The notes under the pieces: generated by a model | Databases searched by the model: none | Told to the model about the DNA's origin: nothing | What the model saw: only the letters and a program-made list of their open reading frames with translations | Shown: one piece after another, positions 1 through 9,100 of the stretch | Layout of the letters: each line of letters opens with the position of its first letter | Position numbering within the stretch: position 1 is the first letter of the stretch | Source of the DNA: DQWO01 sp964478545 | GTDB taxonomy: Bacteria; Desulfobacterota; Anaeroferrophillalia; Anaeroferrophillales; Anaeroferrophillaceae | DNA: 64,000 nucleotides | NCBI GenBank assembly: GCA_964478545.1 | Contig: CAYZIS010000004.1 | Location: 62,001-126,000 of the forward strand | Direction: 5' to 3' | Translations under genes and position numbers: made by a program

Positions 1-1
1 G

Positions 2-1741
2 CAGGCAGCTGATCAGGTGTCTGTTCTCATTCTGCTGAAGGAGAGGGATGATCCCTTTTTGGTGCCGGAGTCGGCGACGGCTGAAAAACTGGCAAACTTT
101 TTCAGTCGGCAGAGAATTAAAACCTTGCAAAATGAATTTGTGGCGATGGTTGCGGCTGCCGGGTTGACCGGCGATTTTAAGCTGGTGCGCCGTTTCGACC
201 ATGTTCCCTTGTTGACCGGGCGGATCAACAGCCGGGCGCTGGCGGCCCTACAGCGAAATCCTCATGTTGCCCGGGTGGAGAGTGATCGGGTTATGCGGGC
301 CTCGCTGGCCGAAAGTGGTCCCCTGGTCGGCAGCCCCCTGGCGCAGGTCGCCGGTTTTAGCGGTGATGGGGTGGCCGTGGCGGTTCTTGATACGGGGATT
401 GATACGGATCATCCACTTTTGCAGGACAGCCTTGTATGGGAGGAGTGTTTCTTGAGTGACGGCGGTTGTCCGGTAACCGGCGGGGATCGGGCCAGCGGTC
501 CGGGGAGTGCTGAAGATGATGCTTCCCATGGAACCCACGTGGCGGGCATTATCACCTCGTCTGATCTGGTTAATCAGGGGGTGGCTCCCGGGGCCAAGAT
601 TGTTGCCTTGAAAGTCCTCGATGCTCAGGGTGAAGGAAATCTGTCTGACATCCTGGCGGCCGCCGACTGGGTGATCAGCAATAAAGATCTTTATGGTATC
701 AAAGTTATCAATTTAAGCCTTGGTTCGGAAACTACCTATGAAGGTTGCTGCGACGAGGTTAATATTAGTGCGACAGCGGTTGTAAATGCCGTCAGAAATG
801 CCGGGATTACCATCGTTGCCGCCTCGGGCAATGATGCTAAAACCGCTGAACTCTCCATGCCGGCCTGCCTGTCGGCGGTTATCTCGGTGGGGGCGGTTTA
901 TGATAGTGATGTCGGCAGTCGTTCTTGGAGTACTCCGTGTCAAGACCAGACAACCGAGGCCGACCAGGTGGTCTGTTTCAGCAATGCGTCAGCGGAGCTT
1001 GACCTGCTGGCTCCGGGTTCGGTGATTATTTCTACCGTTCCCGGCAGCGGTACGGCTGAAAAGAGCGGCACTTCCATGGCCTGTCCCCATACGGCGGCGG
1101 CCGCGGCGCTGCTCTATGGTGTGGCTCCGTGGATAACGCCGGACGAGGTGGAGAATGTGCTGGTTGAAACCGGGCTGGATGTTTTTGACGACCGCAACGA
1201 CATGACTTTTCCGCGCCTTGATGTTGCCGCGGCCCTGGATTTTTACCAGCTGGTCCTGGCTGCTGATATTGATGGTGACGGCTATACCTATGGGGAAGAA
1301 ATGGCCGTTGGCAGTGACCCTGATGATGCACGCGTTCCGGCTGCCTACCCTGGACTTTTTGGCGATCTGGATGAGGATGGCGATGTTGATGGAGCCGATT
1401 TGTCGCAGTATGCTCGGGTGAGTCGGCCATCGGCCGGGAAAAGTTGGTATTTGGAATCGGCGGATGTTAACAGTGATGGCCTGATCAACGATTTTGATAA
1501 CCGCTTTTTCGCCGTTTTCTATGCTCGGCGTGCCGCTGACGCGGTGTATGATGTTCGGGCTGATTTCGACACCGACGGCGATGTTGATCATCTTGATCTT
1601 TTTGTCATCATCAGGGCTTTTGACTCGCTGGTTGGAGAGCCCGACTATAACCCTGAGGTGGATATCACCCAGGACGGCCGGGTGGATGAAGACGACCTGT
1701 GGATAGTAGGGGAAGCCTTTATGCGGTCGGAGCTGGAATGA
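2..1741 (+). CDS. Subtilisin-like (S8) serine protease with dockerin-like tail, 5' partial
   Basis: The reading frame is already open at base 2, so the gene is cut by the window edge and its export signal is not seen; a GTG at 17 is only the first possible internal start. Counting from that GTG, residues about 30-95 look like an I9-type propeptide. The peptidase S8 domain follows, with the catalytic triad Asp125 (in VLDTGID), His171 (in SHGTHVAG) and Ser353 (in SGTSMACPH), and oxyanion Asn272 (in AASGN). From about residue 450 the tail carries several DxDxDG-type Ca-binding loops (GDLDEDGDVDGADL, ADVNSDG, ADFDTDGDVDHLDL, VDITQDG) typical of dockerin type I-like modules. It is inferred to be a secreted protease that can dock on, or be stabilised by calcium within, an extracellular assembly encoded by the neighbouring genes. 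The family call is secure; dockerin binding is inferred. Confidence 0.88.
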   Translation, partial: QAADQVSVLILLKERDDPFLVPESATAEKLANFFSRQRIKTLQNEFVAMVAAAGLTGDFKLVRRFDHVPLLTGRINSRALAALQRNPHVARVESDRVMRASLAESGPLVGSPLAQVAGFSGDGVAVAVLDTGIDTDHPLLQDSLVWEECFLSDGGCPVTGGDRASGPGSAEDDASHGTHVAGIITSSDLVNQGVAPGAKIVALKVLDAQGEGNLSDILAAADWVISNKDLYGIKVINLSLGSETTYEGCCDEVNISATAVVNAVRNAGITIVAASGNDAKTAELSMPACLSAVISVGAVYDSDVGSRSWSTPCQDQTTEADQVVCFSNASAELDLLAPGSVIISTVPGSGTAEKSGTSMACPHTAAAAALLYGVAPWITPDEVENVLVETGLDVFDDRNDMTFPRLDVAAALDFYQLVLAADIDGDGYTYGEEMAVGSDPDDARVPAAYPGLFGDLDEDGDVDGADLSQYARVSRPSAGKSWYLESADVNSDGLINDFDNRFFAVFYARRAADAVYDVRADFDTDGDVDHLDLFVIIRAFDSLVGEPDYNPEVDITQDGRVDEDDLWIVGEAFMRSELE

Positions 1742-2291
1742 CAGTGTTTTATCCTTCCGGGACTGGCGGCTGAATTCGGGAGTTGATTGATCAGCTCGAG
1801 TGAACCGTAATAAATGCTTGTTTTAATCCTAAAGATACATTAAAAAGGGAGATATCTCTGTTTTATGGGAATAATTGTGAATATATCCGGAAACTGAAAA
1901 TCTTCGGATAAGCTTCTAGCTGTTAGTTCTCATTACTTCCACAAGAGCATAACCATTTGATAATTAAGGCTTTTCTCTGACACCTTATTGCTGATGATTA
2001 AAAATGATTAAAAATATTTAACCGAAAAATAAAATATTTTTTTATTTTTTTGTATGGTTTTTCCTGCCAGGAGTGCTCATAGACAATTTTGCCGAAAAAA
2101 CAGGGAATAAAGTGGAAGAAGTTTACACAATTTCAGTAGAAAAGTATCCATTTTTCACCTTTTTCAATGAGGAAATAGAATATTTTTATTGCCAATGCAA
2201 TATATCTAATAAAAACAACAGGTTAAAAATTTAGGTTATAAATAATTTTTATGGCTTTTATTTTGCAGGTATTCTAAGTTTCAGTGGTGAT
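1742..2291. other. AT-rich non-coding gap
   Basis: About 550 bases with no convincing gene, RNA or terminator. The stretch from about 1980 onward is clearly more AT-rich than the subtilase gene, consistent with decayed or foreign DNA leading into the transposase remnant at 2292. Confidence 0.5.
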
Positions 2292-2441
2292 AGTGGAAAG
2301 TATTTACATAATCATATTTATTTTTGGATTCGAGATTATTTTATGAGTACTGTAGGGCACAACGAGAAAATTATACGTGCCTATATCCGTCATCAAGAAT
2401 CTTCTGATAAAGGTCAGTTAAACTTGTCAGAGTTCAAATAA
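2292..2441 (+). pseudogene. C-terminal remnant of an IS200/IS605-like (Y1, REP-associated) transposase
   Basis: A frame ending at TAA 2439-2441 translates to a tail containing IRDYFMSTVGHNEKIIRAYI followed by RHQ and a polar end. This closely resembles the usual end of Y1 transposases (a GYFVSTVG-like segment, then IRxYIxxQ and a short tail). The catalytic HUH motif and Tyr are absent, so only the last 45-50 codons survive; an ATG at 2343 would give just 32 residues. A perfect hairpin at 2473-2491 lies 30 bases downstream, as expected of the right end of such elements. Recognised by eye, without alignment. Confidence 0.5.
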
Positions 2442-2472
2442 ACAACGGTTCCTTCCAGGGGCCATGACGAAA

Positions 2473-2491
2473 CCACCGGCTTTGCCGGTGG
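2473..2491. repeat. Hairpin, probable transposon right-end or REP-type stem-loop
   Basis: CCACCGGC-TTT-GCCGGTGG is a perfect 8-bp stem with a 3-base loop. It sits between the transposase tail and the start of the cohesin gene (Shine-Dalgarno at 2507-2515). IS200/IS605 and REP elements end in such stems. It could also influence the downstream mRNA leader, but there is no T-run, so it is not an intrinsic terminator. Confidence 0.5.
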
Positions 2492-2520
2492 AGCTTCACT
2501 TTTAGGAAAGGAGGAAAATC

Positions 2521-3246
2521 GTGAAATTTGTTAAAAATCAAATAACCTTTTTACTGGCAGTGGTGGTGGCCATCACGGTGTTTTTGGCCCTTGTGCTGCC
2601 GGCAGCGGCAGAAGTAAGCGTTTATGCCGAGGGGGCATATACTGGTGATGACCTGGTTGTCTACATCTATGCCGACACTGGTACTGATGCCATCTGCAGT
2701 GCCGGGGTCAAGTTGACTTATAACAACATGGTTTTGACGGTTGCTTCGGCGGAGAAAAATGAAGCGGTTTGGTTTATGGGTGATGGATCAACCAATTATC
2801 CCTATATGAACCCTGAAGTTGCTGATGGAAGCGTGGTTTTTATCTGCGGCAAACTGGATACTTCCGCGCCCACAGCCGGTGTGAGTGGCGATCGGGTGTT
2901 GTTGGGAATCGTAACTTTTGCCCGCACCGACGGCGGGGTGGCGCCGCCTGATCCCGCGGTTGCCGAAGATTATTTCGGCGTTACCGTCGGCCTTGGCCGC
3001 GGTGGTGATTTTGCCAATTTCGTGACTGTGGCCGGCACTGAACTTGATGATTTAGTGGATTTTATTACGGTAGGGGCGATTGTGCGCGAGCGGGGGGATG
3101 CTACTGCAGATGGAACTATTGATACTAGAGATTTGAGAGCTTTGAGACAAATGATCGGAACGGATAATTATCCATGTTTTGCTGATTGTACTGGAGATGA
3201 AATACTTGATACTCGAGATATCAGATGTTTGAGGAGTAAGATATAA
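2521..3246 (+). CDS. Secreted cohesin-like domain protein with C-terminal dockerin
   Basis: A 241-residue protein with a GTG start preceded by AAAGGAGG at a good distance. Residues 1-30 are a Sec signal peptide (basic start, long hydrophobic core, ALVLPAAA-E cleavage region). Residues about 32-165 fit a cohesin-type beta-sandwich: DDLVVYIYADTG, then GVKLTYNNMVLTVASAE, a GxVxF strand and VLLGIVTFART. Residues about 190-241 form a two-repeat dockerin-like module (GDATADGTIDTRDLRAL and ADCTGDEILDTRDIRCL), each with the Asp/Asn-rich Ca loop and RDLR helix. Having both halves of a cohesin-dockerin pair suggests a scaffold or adaptor role among the dockerin proteins around it. From about base 3100 the 3' end becomes noticeably more AT-rich than the first part of the gene. 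Binding is inferred, not seen. Confidence 0.75.
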   Translation: MKFVKNQITFLLAVVVAITVFLALVLPAAAEVSVYAEGAYTGDDLVVYIYADTGTDAICSAGVKLTYNNMVLTVASAEKNEAVWFMGDGSTNYPYMNPEVADGSVVFICGKLDTSAPTAGVSGDRVLLGIVTFARTDGGVAPPDPAVAEDYFGVTVGLGRGGDFANFVTVAGTELDDLVDFITVGAIVRERGDATADGTIDTRDLRALRQMIGTDNYPCFADCTGDEILDTRDIRCLRSKI

Positions 3247-3296
3247 ATTTTTGTATTTTAAGAGGTCTAATTTAAAAATAGTTAAGGAGAAATGGG

Positions 3297-3893
3297 ATGA
3301 GAAAGAGAATATTATCAATCGTGGTTTGTTTTCTGCTTTTTGCTCCACAGGTATACGGTTATACAGTTACTTTAGATTTTTTGAATACATCGTTGATATC
3401 CCCAATAAGTGGCTTGGAGTTTGATTTTTTAGGTAGTACTGCAGGTGATGATTTCCCCCTTGACATGAATTGGGATACATTTCAGGGAGATTTTTCAGTT
3501 TCCCTTGGGAGCGCAGTAGTGGTGCCTGCTGGATGGAATACTGATACTTTGATCTCGTCAGTGGGGAATTCTGATTATGTGAATGGAATGTCATTTTCAG
3601 CTAAAGCTATGAACACTACTCTTGCACCCGTAGATGGTTTGTTCGCAACTATGGGATCTGACTTTACAGATTTTGGAATAGATTTAACTAGTTTTGTTTT
3701 TTTTGATTTTACCGGAACTTATGGTGAAATAATTACTACTCCTTTCTCAGTTGCGCAAACGGCTGATGGGAGTGGATTGCATGTATTAGTTGATTTTGCT
3801 CCTGCTTCTGCTACTGTCCCCATCCCTGGGGCTGTCTGGCTTCTGGCTTCTGGTCTGTTTGGTCTGGTCACCATCAGGCGCCGACGGGGTTAA
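3297..3893 (+). CDS. VPIPG-type CTERM (PEP-CTERM-like) exported surface protein
   Basis: A 198-residue protein with a strong Shine-Dalgarno (AAGGAGA). An N-terminal signal peptide ends near VYG. The middle is Gly/Ser/Thr/Asp-rich with no recognised catalytic motif, like most cargo of this class. The C-terminus has the three-part sorting signal: the motif VPIPGAVWLLASG, a hydrophobic helix and a basic RRRR end. This matches the VPLPA-CTERM variant of PEP-CTERM, processed by exosortase/archaeosortase-type enzymes in exopolysaccharide-producing Gram-negatives. No exosortase is in this window, though a Wzy-like polymerase gene lies 9 kb away. The gene is AT-rich compared with the housekeeping genes and is followed by a strong terminator at 3951-3988. 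Confidence 0.8.
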   Translation: MRKRILSIVVCFLLFAPQVYGYTVTLDFLNTSLISPISGLEFDFLGSTAGDDFPLDMNWDTFQGDFSVSLGSAVVVPAGWNTDTLISSVGNSDYVNGMSFSAKAMNTTLAPVDGLFATMGSDFTDFGIDLTSFVFFDFTGTYGEIITTPFSVAQTADGSGLHVLVDFAPASATVPIPGAVWLLASGLFGLVTIRRRRG

Positions 3894-3950
3894 TGGTTTA
3901 TAACGCATAATTTTTTTGTTAGTTTCCATCACAACATACTAACGCATGCT

Positions 3951-3988
3951 AAAAGACCCCGCTGAACATTGATTTAGCGGGGTCTTTT
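3951..3988 (+). terminator. Intrinsic terminator after the CTERM gene
   Basis: AAAAGACCCCGCT (3951-3963) pairs with AGCGGGGTCTTTT (3976-3988), a 13-bp perfect stem including A/T tails on both sides, so it can work in both directions. It separates the CTERM gene from the next exported-protein gene. Confidence 0.9.
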
Positions 3989-4209
3989 CTCTTATTGTGT
4001 CCGCAGCCAGGTAGTACTATGAAAAGCTTGAATGCTGTCATCCGTCATAGACCCCCCTTGTCTCTGGAGAGGAAAATCATGGGCATTTACATCCGTCGTT
4101 GACAGGCCAGCAGCAGAAGAAAGGTTCGGCAACGGCAGGCAGTGTTATTAAACAAAACTACGGTAGCATCTTCTTTTCTTAAACCTGTTCCTATAATGGG
4201 GAGATATGC
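3989..4209. other. Intergenic leader of the next exported-protein gene
   Basis: No gene seen. A TATAAT at 4192-4197 lies only 13 bases before the ATG at 4210 and has no matching -35, so it is not called a promoter. A GGGGAG just upstream of the ATG is the likely ribosome site. Confidence 0.3.
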
Positions 4210-5703
4210 ATGAAATCAAAACTTCTCTTCTCTTTGTTGTTCTTGTTGTTATTTATGGTTTTTCCCCTGCTCCCCGGAATATCTGATGCTGCGGTAATAT
4301 CCGGAACAGTCAGAGATACTGCCGGTAATCTACTGCCGGAGGTTTGCGTTACTGGTTACGGCGATTGCACCTATCCTTGTTTGCTCGCTCCCACTGGAAG
4401 CGGGCAGAGCGATGCAAACGGTGTTTATCAGATCACTGTGCCAGACGATGGGATTTATTATTTGCAAGCCTATCCACGATGTAACGATGAGCTGACCGTT
4501 CTTGACGAATGGTGGACTGATGACGGGGGCACTAGGATTGACGATGAAGCGGGACCCGTTTCTGTGACTTCAGGTGAAATCACCGGCATTGATTTCTTTC
4601 TTGATCCGGCAGCCATCATCTCCGGTACGGTCAGGGATAGTGCTGACAATTCATTATCAGGGGTTTGTATCTCTGTTTCCGATATTTGTGGGAACAATCA
4701 CACCGGTGGAGCAACAAGTGATGCTGATGGTAGTTATAGAGTTCTGGTACCGGTTGATGGCACGTATTATCTGCTGGCCTATCCACAATGTAATAATTCT
4801 TTAGTTGTTATAGACGAATGGTGGACTGCTGTTGGTGGTACCAGGATCTGCGAAGAAGCCGAATCTGTTTCTGTAACTTCAGGTGAAATCACCGGCATTG
4901 ACTTCTCTCTTGATCCAGCGGCCATCATCTCCGGGACGGTCAGGGATACTGCTGGCAATCCATTACCACAGGTTTTTGTAGATATATATCTTGACCAATG
5001 TATTGGGTCAGGCCAGGTTAATCGCTATAGTAGAGCCAGTAATGAAGATGGCGAATTTCGTACTGTTGTGCCCTCCAATGGGACTTATTATGCTTATGCT
5101 GACCCCCATAGATATAATGATGACTTGGCCGTTGTAGACGAGTGGTGGACTGATGATGGGGGCACCAGGGTTTGCGAAGATGCCTCACCGATACCAGTAG
5201 CCGTGGCAGAATATCCAGGTATTGACTTCTTTCTTGATCCGGCGGCCATCATCTCCGGGACGGTCAGGGATACTGACGGCAACCCACTGCCGGGAAGTTT
5301 TGTTGCTGCTTATGAAGGCACATGTTCTGAACTTTATAACAATGAAATAGATGACGCAGTGGTTAGAGTGGTAGATGACGACGGCAGCTATAGTCTCCTG
5401 GTACCAATCAATGGGGATTATTTTGTTGTGGCTATACCTAATATTGAACCTTACAGTATGGAATGGTGGACTGAAAACGGGCAGACAGCCATCTGTGAGG
5501 AAGCCTCACCGATATCAGTAGCCGTGGCAGAATATCCCGGCGTTGATTTCACCTTTGATATAAGCGCCAATTCACCTGACAGGAATAATGACGGTGATGT
5601 TGATGGAATGGATCTGGCGATGATGATTAGTGACTTCAACAGTGGCTTGGTATCGAATGCGGATATTGAAACATTTGCGGCTGAATTCGGAGGAATTCAA
5701 TGA
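4210..5703 (+). CDS. Secreted protein with four carboxypeptidase-regulatory-like repeats and dockerin-like end
   Basis: A 497-residue protein with a signal peptide (residues 1-27, ending GISDA). Four tandem repeats of about 100 residues each begin AAIISGTVRDTAGNPLP or a close variant, and contain DExWWT and a closing ITGIDFFLDP-type strand. They match the CarboxypepD_reg/Cna-B-like beta-sandwich fold. The last 45 residues contain one Ca loop, RNNDGDVDGMDLAMMISDF, and end EFGG, a half-dockerin like those of its neighbours. Its stop overlaps the ATG of the broken small gene at 5700 (ATGA). Likely an extracellular structural or adhesive protein; no catalytic motif is seen. Repeats 1-4 are similar enough at DNA level to allow recombination. 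Confidence 0.8.
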   Translation: MKSKLLFSLLFLLLFMVFPLLPGISDAAVISGTVRDTAGNLLPEVCVTGYGDCTYPCLLAPTGSGQSDANGVYQITVPDDGIYYLQAYPRCNDELTVLDEWWTDDGGTRIDDEAGPVSVTSGEITGIDFFLDPAAIISGTVRDSADNSLSGVCISVSDICGNNHTGGATSDADGSYRVLVPVDGTYYLLAYPQCNNSLVVIDEWWTAVGGTRICEEAESVSVTSGEITGIDFSLDPAAIISGTVRDTAGNPLPQVFVDIYLDQCIGSGQVNRYSRASNEDGEFRTVVPSNGTYYAYADPHRYNDDLAVVDEWWTDDGGTRVCEDASPIPVAVAEYPGIDFFLDPAAIISGTVRDTDGNPLPGSFVAAYEGTCSELYNNEIDDAVVRVVDDDGSYSLLVPINGDYFVVAIPNIEPYSMEWWTENGQTAICEEASPISVAVAEYPGVDFTFDISANSPDRNNDGDVDGMDLAMMISDFNSGLVSNADIETFAAEFGGIQ

Positions 5704-6122
5704 AAAACATCCGTCTACTTGCAATCCTGGTGCTGGCTGGTTTTTTCCTGGTTGCCGCCGGAAGTGACGATTGGTGTTACCTCGGCTTTTGGCGGCTAGA
5801 AATAACCCCCATGATTTGATTGGGAAGACAGAAAGGAAAACATCTGCTTGCTTTGTAATGCGAGTCAAACAATAATGACAAGTAGTAAAGAAAAAAATAA
5901 TTCCATACTGGTACGGTGGTTGGCCAGTTCGGCAATCGTTTTTCATTAAAACGGTTCTGCCGCTTGAATGCTTTTTGAAATCGTGGTGGCGTAGCCATAA
6001 ATCGGGTGAAATACGGATCATTGCCGGGAATGTCCAAGTACCGGTCAGAAGCGGACTTTAATAACGACGGCGTTATTGATGAAACGGATCTTGCGCAATT
6101 TTCCGGTACTTTTGGGATGTGA
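5700..6122 (+). pseudogene. Broken exported dockerin gene (signal peptide start and dockerin end only)
   Basis: The ATG at 5700 overlaps the previous stop and opens a 39-codon frame (to 5819) that begins with a clear signal peptide (NIRLLAILVLAGFFLVAA). A separate frame, open from 5979 and with an ATG at 6030, ends at TGA 6120-6122 and encodes the dockerin-like half ADFNNDGVIDETDLAQFSGT, ending FGM like the protein at 11577. The 160 bases between do not join the two in any single frame. I read this as the two ends of one dockerin gene whose middle has been lost or frameshifted. Confidence 0.55.
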
Positions 6123-6156
6123 AAACAACCAGATTAACTTGAGAAGGAGATTTGCG

Positions 6157-9100
6157 GTGCATAACTATCATAGAAATAGAAAAATTTACTTTTTCTTTTG
6201 GATTATTTTCCTCTTGTTCAGTGTATTTTTGCCTAACAGCTCAGAAGCACAAATGACGGTTTCCTCCCCCTTTGGAGGCGAAGTATGGGACGTTGGGAGC
6301 ACGAAGCGAATCCAATGGACCCAAACGGAATCATGCGATTCCTTTACTATTCAGATTTCAAGAGATGGTGGGCTGACGTGGAGTGATATAGAATCCGGTT
6401 TGCCCAGTAGCTATACATACCGGGACTGGACAGTGACTCCTCCAGGATCCACATCGTGCCAGGTGAAAGTAATTGGGTATTATGCTGGGGGGTCGATAGA
6501 TGATTCCAGTGACGGTAATTTCACCATCGGGCAATTAACACTTACTTCACCCGATGGTGGCGAGATTTGGCAGAATGGAACCACGCACGATATCACATGG
6601 ACCTCTGCCGGGGTGACCGGCAATATCCTGATTCAGCCTTATCTTGACGGCGAACCGCAAGTACCAATCACGACAACGGCTCAAAACACGGGAAATTATC
6701 CATGGTCTATTCCCATCGCTTACCCTTCCGGCACTACTTACACAATCGGTATCAGCGCATTAGGCGGCTTGGTATCTGATTTCAGCTATTCAAACTTTAC
6801 GATTGAAGGTGGGCTCGAAATTAATGCTCAACTAGGATGGGCCATCTTTACTCCGTCAGGTCCATGTATAGATCCTGAAAATGGATCTGAATACCGATAT
6901 GGTCCGTCCATAATCATTAATGATGACGATAGCATTGACGTATGGTTCTCTTCTCCTGGAGAACATATTGACGAAGTAAAAACTGAGTTTGATTGGATCC
7001 GATATAATCGATCTACCGATGGAGGAATAACTTGGTTATACGATTGGGAGGATGATCCTAGTTCCGTGGTCATGGTTCCATCACCCGGCAGTAACGACCG
7101 ATACTCCTGCTGTGATCCAGGCGTTATAAAGTTCGGTGGCTATTACTATATCGCCTATACATCAGGGAGTGCAATTGGGAAATGCAATGATGTATTTGTA
7201 GCTCGGTCGACCTCTCCTACTGGCCCATTTGACAAGTGGAATGGCAGTGGGTGGGGTGGAGATAATCCGCAACCATGTATTTATGGGGATTACAATGAAC
7301 TAACTGATTGGGGAGCAAGTGAGCCCAGTTTCGTTGTCAAAAATGATACGCTTTATATTTATTATGAATGGACGGAGCGTGGTACATTAATAGCAACAGC
7401 ACCAACCAATGATCCCAATTGGCCAGCTAACATTACAGATCACAAACCACCAGCATTTGCGCCGGCAATTCCGAAAGTTTTGGGGGAGGATTCAAGGGAT
7501 GTCAAATATATTGATGATCTTGGTTTGTTCGTTGCGGTTGCTGTAGGAAATAGATTTTCAAATGACAGTTATATGCATGTATGGAAATCCGTTGACGGTT
7601 TTTCGTTTATCGAGGCAGATAAGATTTTGGTTAATATTGAAGATCAGGCTCATAACGTTGGAATAAGTGGCACATGTGAAGGGCACATCAATCTGAATCA
7701 TGACAATTTTATCGGTTATGGGTACGGGCCTCACCAAATTGATGGGGAGCCAGCATGCTGGTCCACGTACTGGAACCCAGTTACGATATCTGCTTCTTCA
7801 TCAGCGCCACAAGTAACGGTCATTTCCCCCTTTGGAGGCGAAGTATGGGAAGTTGGGAACGCGAAACAAATCCAATGGACCCAAACGGGAACATTCGATT
7901 CCTTTACCATTCAGATTTCAAGAGATGGCGGGCTGACGTGGAGTGATATAGAATCCGGTTTGCCCGGCAACTATACATACCGGGACTGGACAGTGACCCC
8001 TCCAGAATCCACATCGTGCCAGATAAAAGTAATTGGGTATTATGCTGGGGGCTCGATAGATGATTCCAGTGTCAGCAATTTTACCATTGGGCAGCTGACA
8101 CTCACTTCACCGGATGGTGGTGAGATCTGGCAGACTGGAAGTACGCACGATATCACATGGTTTTCCGCCGGGGTGTTCGGCAATATTCTGATTCAGCCTT
8201 ATCTTGACGGCGAACCGCAAGCACCAATCACGACAACGGCTCAAAACACGGGAAATTATCCATGGTCTATTCCCATCGATTACCCTTCCGGTACTACTTA
8301 CACAATCGGTATCAGTGCATTAGGCGGCTTGATATCAGATTTCAGCTACTCAAACTTTACGATTGAAGAAGATGTTCCCCTTGGTCCGGTTCTGAACATC
8401 ACTCCATTGAATCGTGATCTGCCCTTTACGGCCGGTACCACTACCTTCCAGGTGGAAAATACCGGCATGCCCGACACCCTCAACTGGACAGCATTGACAA
8501 GCACCCCCTGGCTGACCATTACTGATGGTTTTTCCGGCCTTGACAGTGGCATGATTACTGTAGAATACGAAGCTAACAGCGGCGGGTCCCGAACGGGAAT
8601 TCTGACCGTCATCGCTCCGGACGCCACCGGCAGCCCGGCGATGGTGACGATTTATCAGGAAGAAGATTTCACTTCCACCGCCGTTCCTCTGCCGTCCTAC
8701 GATCTGCCTTTCACCAACGAATATGCCGGCGAAAACATATGCTATACCCTTGATTTGACCCGCTGCCAGGGGATCAGTATCGCTCTCAATGCCCATCTGG
8801 CTTCCGGTTACCTGGGTTGCGGCCTGTACGATTCGTTGGGCAATCGGCTGGTTTACTGCATCAATGACCAGATCGAAGACGGCGAATACGGTTATCTGAA
8901 CTTCAACCCAACCTTGACGGGGACCTATTACCTCAGGGTATTCGGCTCTCCGGATGCCGTCGGTACCTTTGACCTGGTAGTTTACGATGCCTGGTTTAAT
9001 GCCGGAGTAACGGATGGCGACCGGGATTTTTTCGCCACCCTCTACACCGCCCGGTTTCTCGGCAATGACATCTTTCTCCTCGGTCCCCATGACAGTGATT

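Noticed and set aside
2473..2520. Riboswitch in the leader of the cohesin gene
   Set aside because: Only one simple hairpin is present, with no conserved GEMM, cobalamin or SAM core; the neighbouring transposase remnant explains it.
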